From: Bretschneidera sinensis | Lineage: Eukaryota > Streptophyta > Magnoliopsida > Brassicales > Akaniaceae | Assembly: GCA_023935145.1 (NCBI GenBank) | Contig: CM043700.1 | Location: forward strand, 36,387,620-36,451,619 | Direction: 5' to 3' | Length of the DNA stretch: 64,000 bases | Shown here: piece after piece, positions 39,452 to 50,887 of the stretch | Numbering within the stretch: position 1 is the stretch's first letter | Layout of the letters: each line of letters opens with the position of its first letter | Notes under the pieces: model-generated | The model's database searches: none | What the model saw: only the letters and a program-made list of their open reading frames with translations | What the model was told of the DNA's origin: nothing | Translations under genes and position numbers: made by a program

Positions 39452-40607
39452 TCAGGTCATTAGACGATGTATTCCTGAGCATGACCAATCTAATGTCATC
39501 GCCTTTTGTCATGATCATGCATGTGGAGGCCATTTTAGTGCTAAAAAGACCGCTGCAAAGATTTTGCAGTGTGGATTTTATTGGCCTACCTTGTTCCGGG
39601 ACTCTCACACCTATTGTATATCTTGTGAGCGTTGCCAAAAGCTAGGGAGTCTTTTTAGGAGAAATATGATGCCCCTCAACCCTATTCTGATTGTTGAGAT
39701 TTTTGATGTGTGGGGCATTGATTTCATGGGACCATTCCCAAACTCCTTTGGCTATTTATACATTCTAGTTGCTGTGGACTATCTGTCCAAGTGGGTGGAG
39801 GCCGTTGCGTGCAAGACCAATGACCACAGAGTTGTGGTCCAGTTCTTGAAAGACACTATTTTTGCTCATTTTGGTACGCCTCGAGCAATCATAAGTGATG
39901 GAGGTAAGCACTTTTGCAACAAGATCTTTGAGCAGTTGATGAAGAAATATTGTATCACGCACAAAGTTGCCACCCCATATCACCCACAGACGAGTGGTCA
40001 AGTGGAAATCTCAAATCGCGAGATCAAACATATTTTGGAAAAGACTGTGAACCCTACTAGAAAGGATTGGTCTCTGCGATTGACGGATGCACTGTGGTCA
40101 TATCGGACAGCCTTCAAGACGCCAATTGGCATGTCTCCCTATCGCATTGTATACGGAAAGGCATGTCACCTTCCGGTTGAATTAGAGCATCGTGCGTATT
40201 GGGCTGTCAAGCAACTAAATTTCAATCTTTCCAAGGCTGGCTCACAACGGAAGCTCCAACTCAATGAATTGGAGGAGCTGCGGAATGATGCATATGAGTG
40301 TGCCCGATCATACAAAGCACAAATGAAGAAGACTCATGACCAAAATATTTTGAGACGAGCTTTTGAGCCGGGTCAGAGAGTCCTTCTTTATAATTCACGC
40401 CTGCATCTTTTTCCAAGCAAGCTCAAATCCCGATGGTCAGGCCCATTCATTATTCGATCGATTTTTCCTCATGGGGCCATCGAGATTGAGGATCCTAAGA
40501 ATGGTAATACTTTCAAGGTAAATGGACAGAGGCTGAAACCATTCTTAGAGGTGAGGAGTCCGGACATTGAGACGATACTGTTGGAGGATCCTAGTTACTC
40601 AGATTGA
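39415..40607 (+). pseudogene. Athila-like integrase (frame-shifted from the upstream polyprotein)
   Basis: The frame is open from just after the T run to TGA at 40605. The zinc-binding part has the H-H-C-C layout ending CISCERCQ. The catalytic core shows D in GIDFMGP, D in IISDGGKHF and E in SGQVEISNR, with exactly 35 residues between the last two (DD35E). Family role: integration of the cDNA. The only visible break is the one-base length change upstream. No chromodomain is seen, as expected for Athila-like elements. Confidence 0.88.
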
Positions 40608-41569
40608 GTGTAGTATTCTAGGGAGAGTCTGGCTGAAGACGTAAAACTTAGCGCTCATGGGAGGCACCCCACAGCTTATCTTTTCTTTTGTTTATTTATT
40701 ATTTCGCATTTTTATGATTAATGTTTCTTTCCAGTATTTTTTTTTGTTTTCCAGTTTTTATTTTTCAGGGACAAAGCGTACTTCAGTTCAAGTTTGGGGG
40801 TATGCTATGAGCCATACCAGTCCAGATAGTTCTCCATATCTCAGGTCAGCTCTTTCCATATTAGTCACACATTGGGGTCAATGTGTAATTTAAATTTGGG
40901 GGTATGGGAGACACATCACACACTTTGTCCTAATTTGTTGTCTTTTCGTCATAGAGATAAATGCATGCTCATGTTATCGTGAAATTTTAGTTGATCTAAA
41001 CATTTTCTGTGATGTGATGTCATTGGTGAGCTTAACATTTTGAACACATGATCTGGTGATAAATTTTTAAAATTTAGTTACTTACTTTAGGCATTTTGAG
41101 AATTCACATGTTTGATCTAATCTCACACGAGCACATTAGCACAAATTATGTGAGGTATGACTCGTGATTTTAATGTGTATTTTTCCTTATCTTAACTGAA
41201 ACTGGATGACTTGTTGGATGAACTCTTGGGCATAGGAAAATATAAAAAAAAAAAAAAAAAAAATTTATCAATAAACTTTTCGCTGAGTAACTGGACCTAT
41301 TGCCTCAGTAAGCAGTGAGTGTTCACGTCAAAAGGTGAAATTTTGCTTGGTAATATTAAGGTCGGTTTAATTTCGTAGCCTTTTTGACTCGAGTTAGTAA
41401 GTCCTTAGGGGTGTCTTTACACCTAATGCCCTAAAACCACCTGGTTTGGGAGTCATTGACTTAACACTCGCTACATGGGTCAATTAGAAAGCTTAAGGGA
41501 ACTAAACATAGCCGTGCCTTAATAAATAAATAAAAAAAAATAAAAAAAATCTATGCCTTTTCCACTAAA
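40608..41569 (+). other. Athila-like 3' internal non-coding region
   Basis: It contains two AAGTTTGGGGGTATG / AAATTTGGGGGTATGGGAG purine-rich blocks (about 40791 and 40890) and A runs at 41245-41263 and around 41530. No convincing env-like frame. It ends abruptly at 41569, where the Copia-gag copy begins. Confidence 0.6.
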
Positions 41570-42076
41570 CTGTAGCCCTACTCCACTAAACTGGTTTCCC
41601 AAGCTAATATTACAACCTCAACAGACTTTGATTTCTCTACTTCACGCCAAAAAACCCACATGTCACCCCACCCTACACCACCGGCCTTGATATCTCCACA
41701 AGACCACATGTCACACCACCCTACCCCACCCGTCTTGATTTCTTCCCAAGACCCGCGCCCACATCATGTTGACCTCATCACTCACTATCATTTACCCACC
41801 AGAACACACTGACCTGTCCCCCTCACTTCACTTTACCTGGTTACCACATCTATTATTCTAGCACCTGTAACCCCACGGGTCCTCCTTTAGCCACAACTTC
41901 TCCATCCCTTTTTCCTCTATCCATGGCCACTTACCAATCCTATAATTATGATACTACCCTTAACCTTCCCTTCATTCTTGGTTCATCTTTTCTACTATAG
42001 CTTGTACCCTCTCTTATCCACACATCAAATTCTCCTACTTTCCTTAATGTCCCTCTTTTCTCCGCTCCTAGCATCA
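41570..42076 (+). repeat. Displaced 507-bp copy of outer Copia gag DNA inside the Gypsy element
   Basis: Matches 33211-33717 base for base except for a few substitutions (for example CACCATC/CACTATC, CTCATAC/CTCCTAC). It includes the pre-insertion target CATCA at its end and runs straight into the 3' LTR. The junction has a 12-base extra TCCACTAAACTG that also occurs 17 bases downstream. Confidence 0.93.
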
Positions 42077-43340
42077 TGATGAGTCTAAAATATTGCATAT
42101 TTTAGACCCTTAACTTATATTTGTTATGCTCTTAGTTAGTATTATTTTACTCTATTTTACGTTTTTCTTGTGTTTTGTGTGTTTTTATAGCTTTGTGGAG
42201 AAAGTGCAGCATTTCAGGTTGATTTGAAGCTTCTGGAGACATTGCGCTCGATCGCAACAGATATGCGATCGAGCGCACCTGCGCTCGAGTGCACCTGCCT
42301 TTGAACGAGCGCAAGGTCAACATCCCACATCGAAATACTTGAAGTTCAGTGCATTTTCGATTGATCGCAGAAGACATGCGATCGAGCGCACATGAGATCG
42401 TGCGCACAAGACATGCGATCGATCGTACCTGCGATCGATCGCACCACACTGCGATCGAGCGCACACGGGCCTGTATCCCACATTGATTCTGCAACCTGCT
42501 TTACTCCGGGTCTCCCCCTATATAAACACCATTTGGCTTCATAATCCAATGTACAATTCCTGAGCCACTTTGGTGTTTACCGGTGGACGTCCGCTAGCAT
42601 TCTGGTGGATCCCGAAGGCATTGCTACCACGAGGGGAAGCGCCGCCCGTCAGCGAGTGGAATTTCTCCCATGTAAAGTTGTTTATTTATTTCTTTATATT
42701 CAGTTGTTTTAGTTTAAACGTTTAGCACTTTTTATTATAGTTTTATAATTATGAGTGGCTAGACTCTTCAGCTAAGGTTGAAGATGAAGCCCCGCTGTTG
42801 TTTGGCGTAGTAGTTCAGATTTGCTTGTACAAATCTGACAATTTTTAGTATAAATGTTCTGTCAATTATTTGAGTTAATCTTATAATTGATTGAGTTTAA
42901 ATTGTCTGTTGGATTTTCTTTGTGTTTCATCTGATGGATACATTGAATGCTTTTCGATTAAATTGGATTCCCTTTGTGATTTGTTAAGAGCGGATACATC
43001 GGGTGCTTTTGGTTTAGTTGGGATATTCTTTGTTTTTTGTCTTATAGTTGGATTCATTGAATGTTTTGATAGGCTATATTTTTAGAACATGTATGCTTAA
43101 CTTCGGTGGGGTGGATTCGGAAACCTTAGTGCATTTTTTATTAGTTTTTAAATCAATTTAATTTAGTTTTAATTTATTTTGCAATATCATTCTGAAATTT
43201 GGAACTAGGTTAAAATAGAGTTAGTTTAGATTAAAAATTATATTTTCACAACGCAATTCCCTGTGGATTCGACCTCGCACTTGCACAACGCTATACTGCA
43301 AACGACTCGTGCGCTTGCGAGTAAATTAAAACTCACAACA
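42077..43340 (+). repeat. 3' LTR of the Athila-like element
   Basis: 1264 bp. It is the fuller LTR copy: the palindrome cluster near 42240-42460 has an extra block with ATGCGATCGAGCGCACC and GCGCTCGAGTGCACC. Confidence 0.93.
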
Positions 43341-43345
43341 CATCA

Positions 43346-44920
43346 CCCACCTTATTAATCTTAAATTTGATAATAATAATTACATCCTCTGGCGATCCCA
43401 ATTTCCTTTGGTCCACATAAGCCATGACCTTATTGGCTATATTGATGGCACATTCCACTGTCCCCCCCCCCCCCCCCAATATTATTTTTTTAGTGATGGC
43501 ACCACCAATCTCAACCTTGCTTTTCACAACTAGCTCAGTACGGACTTGTGTCTTTGCTCTTGGATTAATGCTACCCTTACTTTGAATATCCTACAAGACG
43601 TACATAATCTGTGTGCCTCTATGGATGTTTGGCTAGCATTGGAACAACGCTACGTTAATTAGATGAATGCAAATGAGTTTGACCTCTGTCTGAAGCTCCA
43701 CAAACATACCAAAGATGGCAAATCTATGGAACAGTATATCTGAGACCTCAAAGCAATAGCTAATGCTCTTGCTGCCATAAAATCACCACTCTCCACCAAA
43801 GATCTCATCTTCTATGGCTTAGCATGTCTACTTACCGAGTATGAAAGCTTCATCACTATGATCAAAAACACCAACATCACTTTTACCTTTGGCAGTTTAT
43901 GTACCAAGCTATTTTTCCAAGAACAATGCCTCAAGCATCTTCGAGTCACTTCTCAGCTTTCTGACCCTCTTACAACCCTTGCTACCACCACCACCTTTGG
44001 AGCTTCTTGTGGTCATGGCAAGGGTCGCTCAGGCTATCGAGGCCGTGGCTGCAGCACTGGTCGTGGTGACTCCTCTCAGTAAAGTTCAGGTACTAATAAG
44101 TTCTCCCACTTTTCTCCTACATTTAATCGATTTGCTGGTACTTCCTGTTACAGTCATGAAGGTTTATTGGTATCACATCCTAGAGCCTTTTCCATGGTGG
44201 GTCATATTTGTCACACCACAGGTCATTTTGCCTTAACTTGTCCTCACTGGATCTATCATGTTGTTGTCTCTTATAACTTACCTAAATCATTTGCCACAAT
44301 GTCACTTGATGAGTCTAATGTTGTTCAGTGGTACCCTGATACAGCCGCCTCAACTCATATGACTTTTCAATCAAGTATACTTACTAACCTTATACCTTAT
44401 TTTGGAAAAACTAAAATTTTGGTTGGTAATGGACAATTTCTTGATATTAATAATGTTGGTTCTACCTTCTTATGCACCTCTACTAAACCTCTTCATCTTA
44501 AAAATGTCTTGCACACATGATAATTATCTCACAACTTACTTTCTATTAAACATTTATGTTCTGATAACAAATGTTAGACTAACTTTGATGCCCCTCATAT
44601 TGTTATAAAGGACAAGAGTACAGGAAGAACTCTTCTCAAATCTTATAATGATGGTGATCTATGCCCTCTCCCTCTAGATTCGGTCACTATAACCCTTCTG
44701 GCACTGGTCTCTCGTCAAGTCTCTAGTGATGTATGGCATCGTAGGCTTGGTCATTTAGGTCCTTATGTATTATCTCTTTTACAAACTCAAAAGAATAATT
44801 GTTTGTTTTCTAAATATTCTGGTTTTAGTTTTGAGTGTTTGCTAGGCAAGTCTAAACATTTATCTTTTGATTCTGTTGAGCACAACACTACCCAACCTTT
44901 AGCTTTAATACATTCGAATG
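43346..44920 (+). pseudogene. Outer Copia gag remainder, protease and start of integrase
   Basis: Directly after the Gypsy target repeat comes LNLKFDNNNYILWRSQF, a Copia gag N-terminal pattern, then ASMDVWLALEQRYVN and DLKAIANALAAIKSPLS. Gag is interrupted by stops (near 43538, 43660 and 43741). Protease motif WYPDTAASTHMT is at about 44330-44366. Pre-integrase VWHRRLGHLGPYVL is at about 44731. The piece stops at 44920, at the Sirevirus insertion. Confidence 0.85.
43462..43477. repeat. C homopolymer (16 bases)
   Basis: An unbroken C run inside the decayed Copia gag, encoding a Pro run in one frame. Confidence 0.9.
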
Positions 44921-45839
44921 TGTAACCAAGGTACAAATCCAAGAGGAAGGGGGTGAATTGAGTTTTAAAATTTTTTTGCTAATTAACACACAAGTTTTAA
45001 CAATTTAATCTAGCAAGGCACACAATAAATAAGATACTTGAAATTAAAGGAGTAAAAGAAGAGAATATGCAAACTCTGTTTATAGTGGTTCGGCAATATC
45101 GAAATCTTTTCGACCCTACGTCCACTCTCATCAAGGAGCCACCTTGAAGTAATCCACTAATAGTAGTCGAGCAACTTCTCGAGTGTTGCACAAACCTTAC
45201 AAGCACTCTCTTCCACAAAAAAGTTACAAAGAAGTGTTTAATCCTAAACGCTCTAAGAGTTATACCAACTCTTTCTTTTTACAATGAATGGTATTAAATG
45301 TAAAAGAAAGGGAGAGAGATAACAATGAATTCTTTACAAGATGAAGGTTATCTATCTTTCAAGAACAAGGTTAAAGAATGGCTCACAATAAAATTTTCAA
45401 GGTTTTTTTAGAGTATTAATGAGCTATAAATTAAATTGAGTGTTCTTTCTTGTTGTTTAAATGTTCATTGATGGGTGTTTTTATAGCTTTGGTCTTATAT
45501 TACCGTTAAACACTGATTTGATAGGTTTGGTGCATTAAATGCTCAAGTATTGCGTCTCAAACGGTCATATTTTTGAATTACCAATCGACTGGGTCCTTGT
45601 ACCAGTTGACTGGGTTAAGTGAAAAAGTTTAATTTTGGGCTTCGGATAAGTACCAGTTGACTGGGTCTGACCAGTCAACTGGTCCTATGACCCAGTCGAC
45701 TGGGAACTTACTATCCCTTTTACCAATCGACTAGTTTAGAGACCTAGTCGATTAGTTTGTCCCAAAAACCAATTTTTATGTTTTAAATCAGTTTTTTTGA
45801 CTTAAAAACATTTTTCAGATTATTTTTGTCAAGACCTTT
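44921..45839 (-). repeat. 3' LTR of the Sirevirus, distal part
   Basis: Matches 56504-57365 or so. It includes the R/U5-like block with CGATATTGCCGAACCACTATAAA, a CTATAAAAACACCC TATA box near 45490, and a CCAGTCGACTGG-type palindrome cluster at 45583-45762. It is interrupted at 45839. Confidence 0.9.
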
Positions 45840-47028
45840 TGTTGACCCTCACATTTGTTTTAATGATGACAAAACATAACTTCTTTTATACTTTGTATTA
45901 AGCAATAAGAGCATTCAACCAAGGATCAAAGTGCAAGAACTTAACCCGAATCAAACATCAAAGTGAAGATAGAAGAACTAGAATAGGTCTATGGTATTAA
46001 AACAAGTTGTAGTCTCACTTGTTTAGGTAATTAGCTTATCCAATGGCTCTTTTTGAAAAAACATAACCTTTTAAATAAATGTTTTTAAAGTTAAAATCTA
46101 TTCAACACATGAATACTAGGTTGTTAAAGCAATCCAGTCAACTGAGTACTTATACCAGTCTTCTGGTATAAAGGTCAATATGTTCCCAGTAGACTAGATG
46201 CTTCATACGAGTCGACTGGTGTTTTGGTCAGAGACTTCACAGTCGACTGGTACGAACTACCCAGTCGACTTGTAATTTGGGCAGAAGGTTTCCAGTCAAC
46301 TGGTACCTTCAACAGCCTTAAAAATGTGATTTTTAAAGAGGACCCAGTCGACTGGTAGTTCAAAAAATATTATTGTTGGGACGCGAGATTTCAGCACAAA
46401 TTGTACCTAAATGGACAAAATCAGTTACAAATGGGCATATTACCTCAAGGCTATATAAACCCACTCTATTAAGCTTTTAGAAAGAGAGCTATATACATTA
46501 AAATAAGTTTTTACTCATTGATACTAAAAAAGCTTTGAAAAATTGATTGTTGAGCCATTTTTCAAGCTTTGCCTAGAAAGAGAGATATTATTCAGTTGTA
46601 TAAGCTTCCATTGTTGTCTCTCTACTGTTTTCTTTACAGTATTTATTGTAAAGGTATTTGTTTCCAAAAGGAAGGGAGTTGTTTCCGAAAGGAAGGGGTT
46701 TTTGCTTCCGAGAGGAAGGGGTTTGCTTCCAAGAGGAAGGGATTGTAAGGTTTGTGCAACACCCGTGAAGTTGCACGACTAAGTTTCTTAGTGGAGTACT
46801 TCAAGGAGGTTCCTTGAAGATAGTGGACGTAGGGTCGGAATGATTTCGATATTGTCGAACCACTATAAACTGAGTTTTCATCCTCTATTCCTTAAACTCT
46901 TTATTTATAGCACATATTACTTGTTTATATGCTTGTTGTGGTATCTGTTTTATAAATTTGTGTTTTCATCTGTAAAAAGTTTTTAAAACCCAATTCACCC
47001 CCCTCTTGGGTTGAAACCTCAGTCTACA
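45840..47028 (+). mobile_element. Solo LTR of a related Sirevirus, inserted in the Sirevirus 3' LTR
   Basis: 1189 bp, starts TGTTGACCCTCAC and ends CTCAGTCTACA, flanked by CCTTT (45835-45839 and 47029-47033). Removing it rejoins the host LTR exactly as in the 56504-57612 copy. It carries a palindrome cluster (46130-46350), CTATATAAACCCAC at about 46451, and a four-fold CTTCC...GGAAGGG tandem repeat. Its R/U5 block is similar to the host LTR's, so the two are related families. Confidence 0.93.
46658..46742 (+). repeat. Four-copy tandem repeat (TTTCCGAAAGGAAGGG-like)
   Basis: Four imperfect units of about 20 bp, each containing an inverted CTTCC/GGAAG pair, inside the solo LTR. Confidence 0.85.
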
Positions 47029-47033
47029 CCTTT

Positions 47034-47265
47034 TGTAAAGTGGGCCATAGTTTAAGCTAGGTAACTAAAATTAGGGATTTATAACATGAATCAATTACCT
47101 TAGAGCCTATTCTAGATCTTCTGTCTTCTTTTGGTATTTGTACGTGTCGTATTCTTAAGTTTTGTTTCTATATTGAATGTTTTTGCCATTTAAACACTTA
47201 GATAAAACTGTTAGTACAATTTAAATAGTGTTTTTTCATTACTAAAATTAAATACGAGTTAACAA
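47034..47265 (-). repeat. 3' LTR of the Sirevirus, proximal part
   Basis: Matches 57381-57612 and ends GAGTTAACA. It is followed (sense: preceded) by the purine tract. Confidence 0.9.
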
Positions 47266-47939
47266 TCTCTCTCTTTTTGATGATGACAAAACCTGTAGAG
47301 AAAAACAATTTTAAAAATAAGTGTTAGGTTTTTAAGGAAAAATGGACAGAGTTTCCTATGTTTTTGTGATAAAAACCAACCTGAAATCATTCAATAACAA
47401 CCCAACCAAGCAATAATATTAAATGAAAGACTGCTTTAAGCATTTTTAACATGTTCGGAGCAATGCTTCCCCTAAAACTATGCATTATATCAATTTACAC
47501 AGATTTCTCCTTTTCTCCCCCGTATTGAAAACAATAGAAAAATGGAGAATAAAACTGAAAAATAAGTAATTCAAATACATAGGAAAGAAGATAAAATAAA
47601 CTTGTTTACAAAAAGTGAGCATAAAATGGAGTTGATAAGATCTCCTGGGAAGAATCAGAATTTTACACAAAAGATTGAAACAAGTAAAGCTTAAGAATGA
47701 GGTATAAGTGCTCAAACCATTTAACCATATAACTAAATAATAAATCACATACATATGATGATCTAGAGAAATAAAAGCAATCATGCATATATAAGGGTCT
47801 ATACATAACCGAGCTTAGAAAAGCTGTCCGGGGAAAATTTGATACTAACTGAGCAAGTACATGAATGCATGAAAAAGAAAATGAAAAAAGATGTTCTTGC
47901 AAAGTTTGCATGGAGCTAAGAAATTGAATAAAGGGAGTA

Positions 47940-49254
47940 AGAATTCAGTGAACTAGAGAGTCAGAGCTATCACGTAAAAGATCTTGAATCTCAGCTAAAA
48001 AGCCTTCCGAGTGCTCTCAGAGTAACTCGAAATCACCCCGTACGTCGTGACGCATGAAATCTATGTCCGTCCACACCAACTAGAAGATTTAGTCAACAGA
48101 GGAGCTCAAACTCTGAAATCCTGACTTTACGGACACTTGAAGGCTCGCTATGGCCTGAAGGAGGTCACTATACCCACCCTGATCAGCTAACGAGCTACCA
48201 CGCCAAATATACTATAAACTAGCTGTAGGCTCTTTAGTGTCCATTGTTGTGGGATGAGCTTCATCATCGGGCATGTCGTCGTCCTCATCACTGTCATCAT
48301 CCCTAATATGGATATTCTTCCTGGCCTTGGAGTGAACCATGTCATTCCGTATTGTGTACCCATTCTTTTTCAATGCAGAGACCTTGATGATGTCTTTCAG
48401 ACCAATGTATTAGGCTTCTGAGGTAGGCAAGGGAACTTTGAAATGGTGCAGGATCAAGGTGATGAGCATGCCATAGGAAAGGCAATCCGAGTCATGTGCC
48501 TCGCCATTAATCATGTTGGCTAGCAGCGGTGGGTAGATTTTGAAATGGTATCTAGTCTTGATACACCAAATCAAGACAATGTCTATTTTTGACATGTAAC
48601 CCCGACTCCCAAGTCTAAGGTAAATGGTCTAGCTGACAATAAGGTTAAAAAGTTTAGAGTCAAGGGGCATGTCGTTGCATTGATGGAAGGTGGTGGGTCT
48701 AGAAACATAGTTAGGGTCTCCCCTAACTATCTGACAAGCCTTCTCATAGTCAAAGTTGTATGGCCATCCATCCAGACTCCATGATATCTCGACTAATGGG
48801 ATTTTCAGTAGACTAACTAAAAAGTCAGTGTTGACTTCAAATTTAACACCCATCACACTGGTCTTAAACCTAAAGGCTAGGGGACTAGGTTTCATAATGT
48901 TGGCATAGAATTGGTGAATTAACTTAGGGTATTATTTGCGATGGATGTTTACTAAGGGGGTTAGACCTATGGCCTCAAACACTGGCAAAATATCAAAATT
49001 TGCATGTCTAATAGAATCAAAGTCTACAAATCTACTCGTCATGATTTTCTTGTGTCGAATGATAGTATTATACATGTTCTTGATGATTGGACTCCAAAAG
49101 AGTGAGTTATCAAACTTGGTTCTTGCTTGCTTACTCAAAAAACCAGCAATCCCTTTCTCTCTTGAGTTCGCCGCTAAGGCTTTCCGTGTTCTAGACTCTT
49201 TTGGCACATGTGGTCCAGAAACCGTTGTCTTGATACGAATTCTTTCATAAATTT
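47940..49254 (-). pseudogene. Envelope-like / 'putative plant transposon protein' frame of the Sirevirus
   Basis: One frame runs on the minus strand from about 49207 (MPKESRTRKALAANSREKG), through RFVDFDSIRHANFDILPVFE, an HQFYANIM segment, KFEVNTDFLVSLLKIP and an acidic DDDSDEDDDMPDD block, to about 48240. Weaker similarity in register continues to about 47940. Stops interrupt it near 48935, 48632 and 48411. The pattern (an F-D ... FYANI ... V.F..N..FLV.LL.IP core) is that of the conserved domain found in the third ORF of Sirevirus and Athila elements. No signal peptide or membrane segment is obvious. It lies after pol in the same orientation, the position of the Sirevirus env-like ORF. Confidence 0.7.
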
Positions 49255-49386
49255 TGGAGAATCACATTTGGTGAGAGGTTTTAGAGAGAACGAGTGTGAA
49301 AACGATGAAGATTCAATCGTGAAAGTCGAAAATGAGATGATTTGAAGGATGGGTATGGGTTCTTTTGAGTGATTTCAAGAGATTTG

Positions 49387-50806
49387 TGATAACTCTGACT
49401 AAATCATGTTATTATACTTCTTTTAGGCACGTTTTTGGTGTTGATCTTAAGCATTAGAATTGTGTTGCATGTGTTTTTAGTAATTTGAGTTTAGTCTATC
49501 TTATTCTACTAATAAGTTGTTTTAGTTGAATGATCAATGCTAAGTCATGGAAATCTGTTGTGCAGACACTTCCTGGAGCACTGGAAGGCCAAAATGCACA
49601 AAGGAGACAGAAACTCAAGGCTGCAGCGCTGGGATGTTGGTGCTGCAGCGCTGGTAGCTGACAAAAAGAGAGGAATTTGGGCAGAAAGTTGGCGCTGCAG
49701 CGCTGGAAAGTTGGAGCTGCAGCGCTAGAATAGGGTTTGAAATATATCTTGGCGCTGCAGTGCCAGCCCGCAGATTTTGAATGTTATAAATAAGAAACCC
49801 TAGCTAAACAAGAGGGGGAGCGTGGCTGTAGAGGAAGAAAACAGAATTTGGAGGAGAGGAGACACAAAAAGAGAGTTGGAGACACTTCGGGAGGCTACGC
49901 ACCAAGCTTTTAAATCATTCTTCTTCGGTTTTGTATTATTCTTATCTTTCTATGTTGATGTTTTATAATATGAGCATAGGTTGTTTGAATATTATTATGG
50001 AGTAGATATTTTTGTGTTAAGGATAGATGGATCCTAAACCTTTATCTTGAGCTGTTGTTTGGACGAGTGGAGTTTAATATGTTTTTCAAAGAGTGTGTTT
50101 TATTGCTCTTAACACTTTTTATTATTTTGATTCCTTCTTTGGGCATGGTGATGTGTCGAATAGAGAAGCCATGCTTTTATGAATGGTTGAACTAATAAAT
50201 ATGATATTGGATTGTTATCTATGCAAAGGCCAGGGTAAAACATGCCATGAATGGAATAGGAGTAACCGAATAGGGATTCTAGGAAGTTCATGTGGTCCAC
50301 TTAAATCGTAACCGAATAGGGAGATTTAACTGAAATGAATCCATAAACACTTAATGCTTCTTAATTTGAATTAATCTAGAATAGACCTGGAATACGGATA
50401 TTTGAAGTTAATGATTCTTGAGATTGTGGTTAGACCTGGAATATGGATAACCACTTTATTAGGGATTCTACCATCTTGAAAAACACAGTAAGTGAAACTT
50501 GTTCATTCAGAACTTTTGTTAATTATGGTTTAGGTGAAGTCGAGTTCTTAGCACGTTAGTTCATAAGAGTCTTCATTCCAAAATTTGCAAATCTTCCGTT
50601 AATTGTTATTGCTTTTTTTTTTTTCTTTCTCTTTAGTTAATTGCTAGTAAACTTTTCTCCTACAAATATTCGTTTGCTCAAATAACAGCAAGAGTTGAGT
50701 CATAATTTCTGTAGTATTTGCTCAGTCCTCGTTGGGAACGATATTTACTCATCATTTTATTACTTGAACAATTAGTGCACTTGCTAGTGTTAATTTAATC
50801 GCATCA
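49387..50806 (+). mobile_element. Solo LTR of a Gypsy (Athila/Tat-type) element
   Basis: 1420 bp, TGATAACTC...AATCGCATCA, flanked by ATTTG (49382-49386 and 50807-50811). The 3' end, with its ...TAGTGCACTTGCTAGTG... block before GCATCA, is typical of plant Gypsy LTRs that precede a TGGCGCC primer site. It holds four to five copies of GCTGCAGCGCTGG-like palindromic sequence at 49620-49760, followed by TTATAAATAAGA (about 49785), a likely TATA box. Confidence 0.92.
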
Positions 50807-50887
50807 ATTTGAGACTGCAAGCAAGAATTTTCTAGAGAGAGAGAAAGCCAGGGTTTGTGAAAATGGCATGAAATCTGAAGAAAAAAA

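Larger units (their letters stand above)
33718..43340 (+). mobile_element. Ty3/Gypsy element, Athila-like, inserted in Copia gag
   Basis: The LTRs are 33718-34944 (1227 bp) and 42077-43340 (1264 bp), both TGATGAGTC...CTCACAACA, flanked by CATCA (33713-33717 and 43341-43345). The primer site TGGCGCCGTTGCCGGGGA (34951-34968) is the type typical of Athila/Tat Gypsy elements. A long gag-pol frame and an integrase frame follow in Gypsy order (RT and RNase H before integrase). Unusually, the 3' LTR is preceded not by a polypurine tract but by a copy of host Copia DNA. The LTRs differ at only a handful of sites, so it is a young insertion. Confidence 0.95.
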
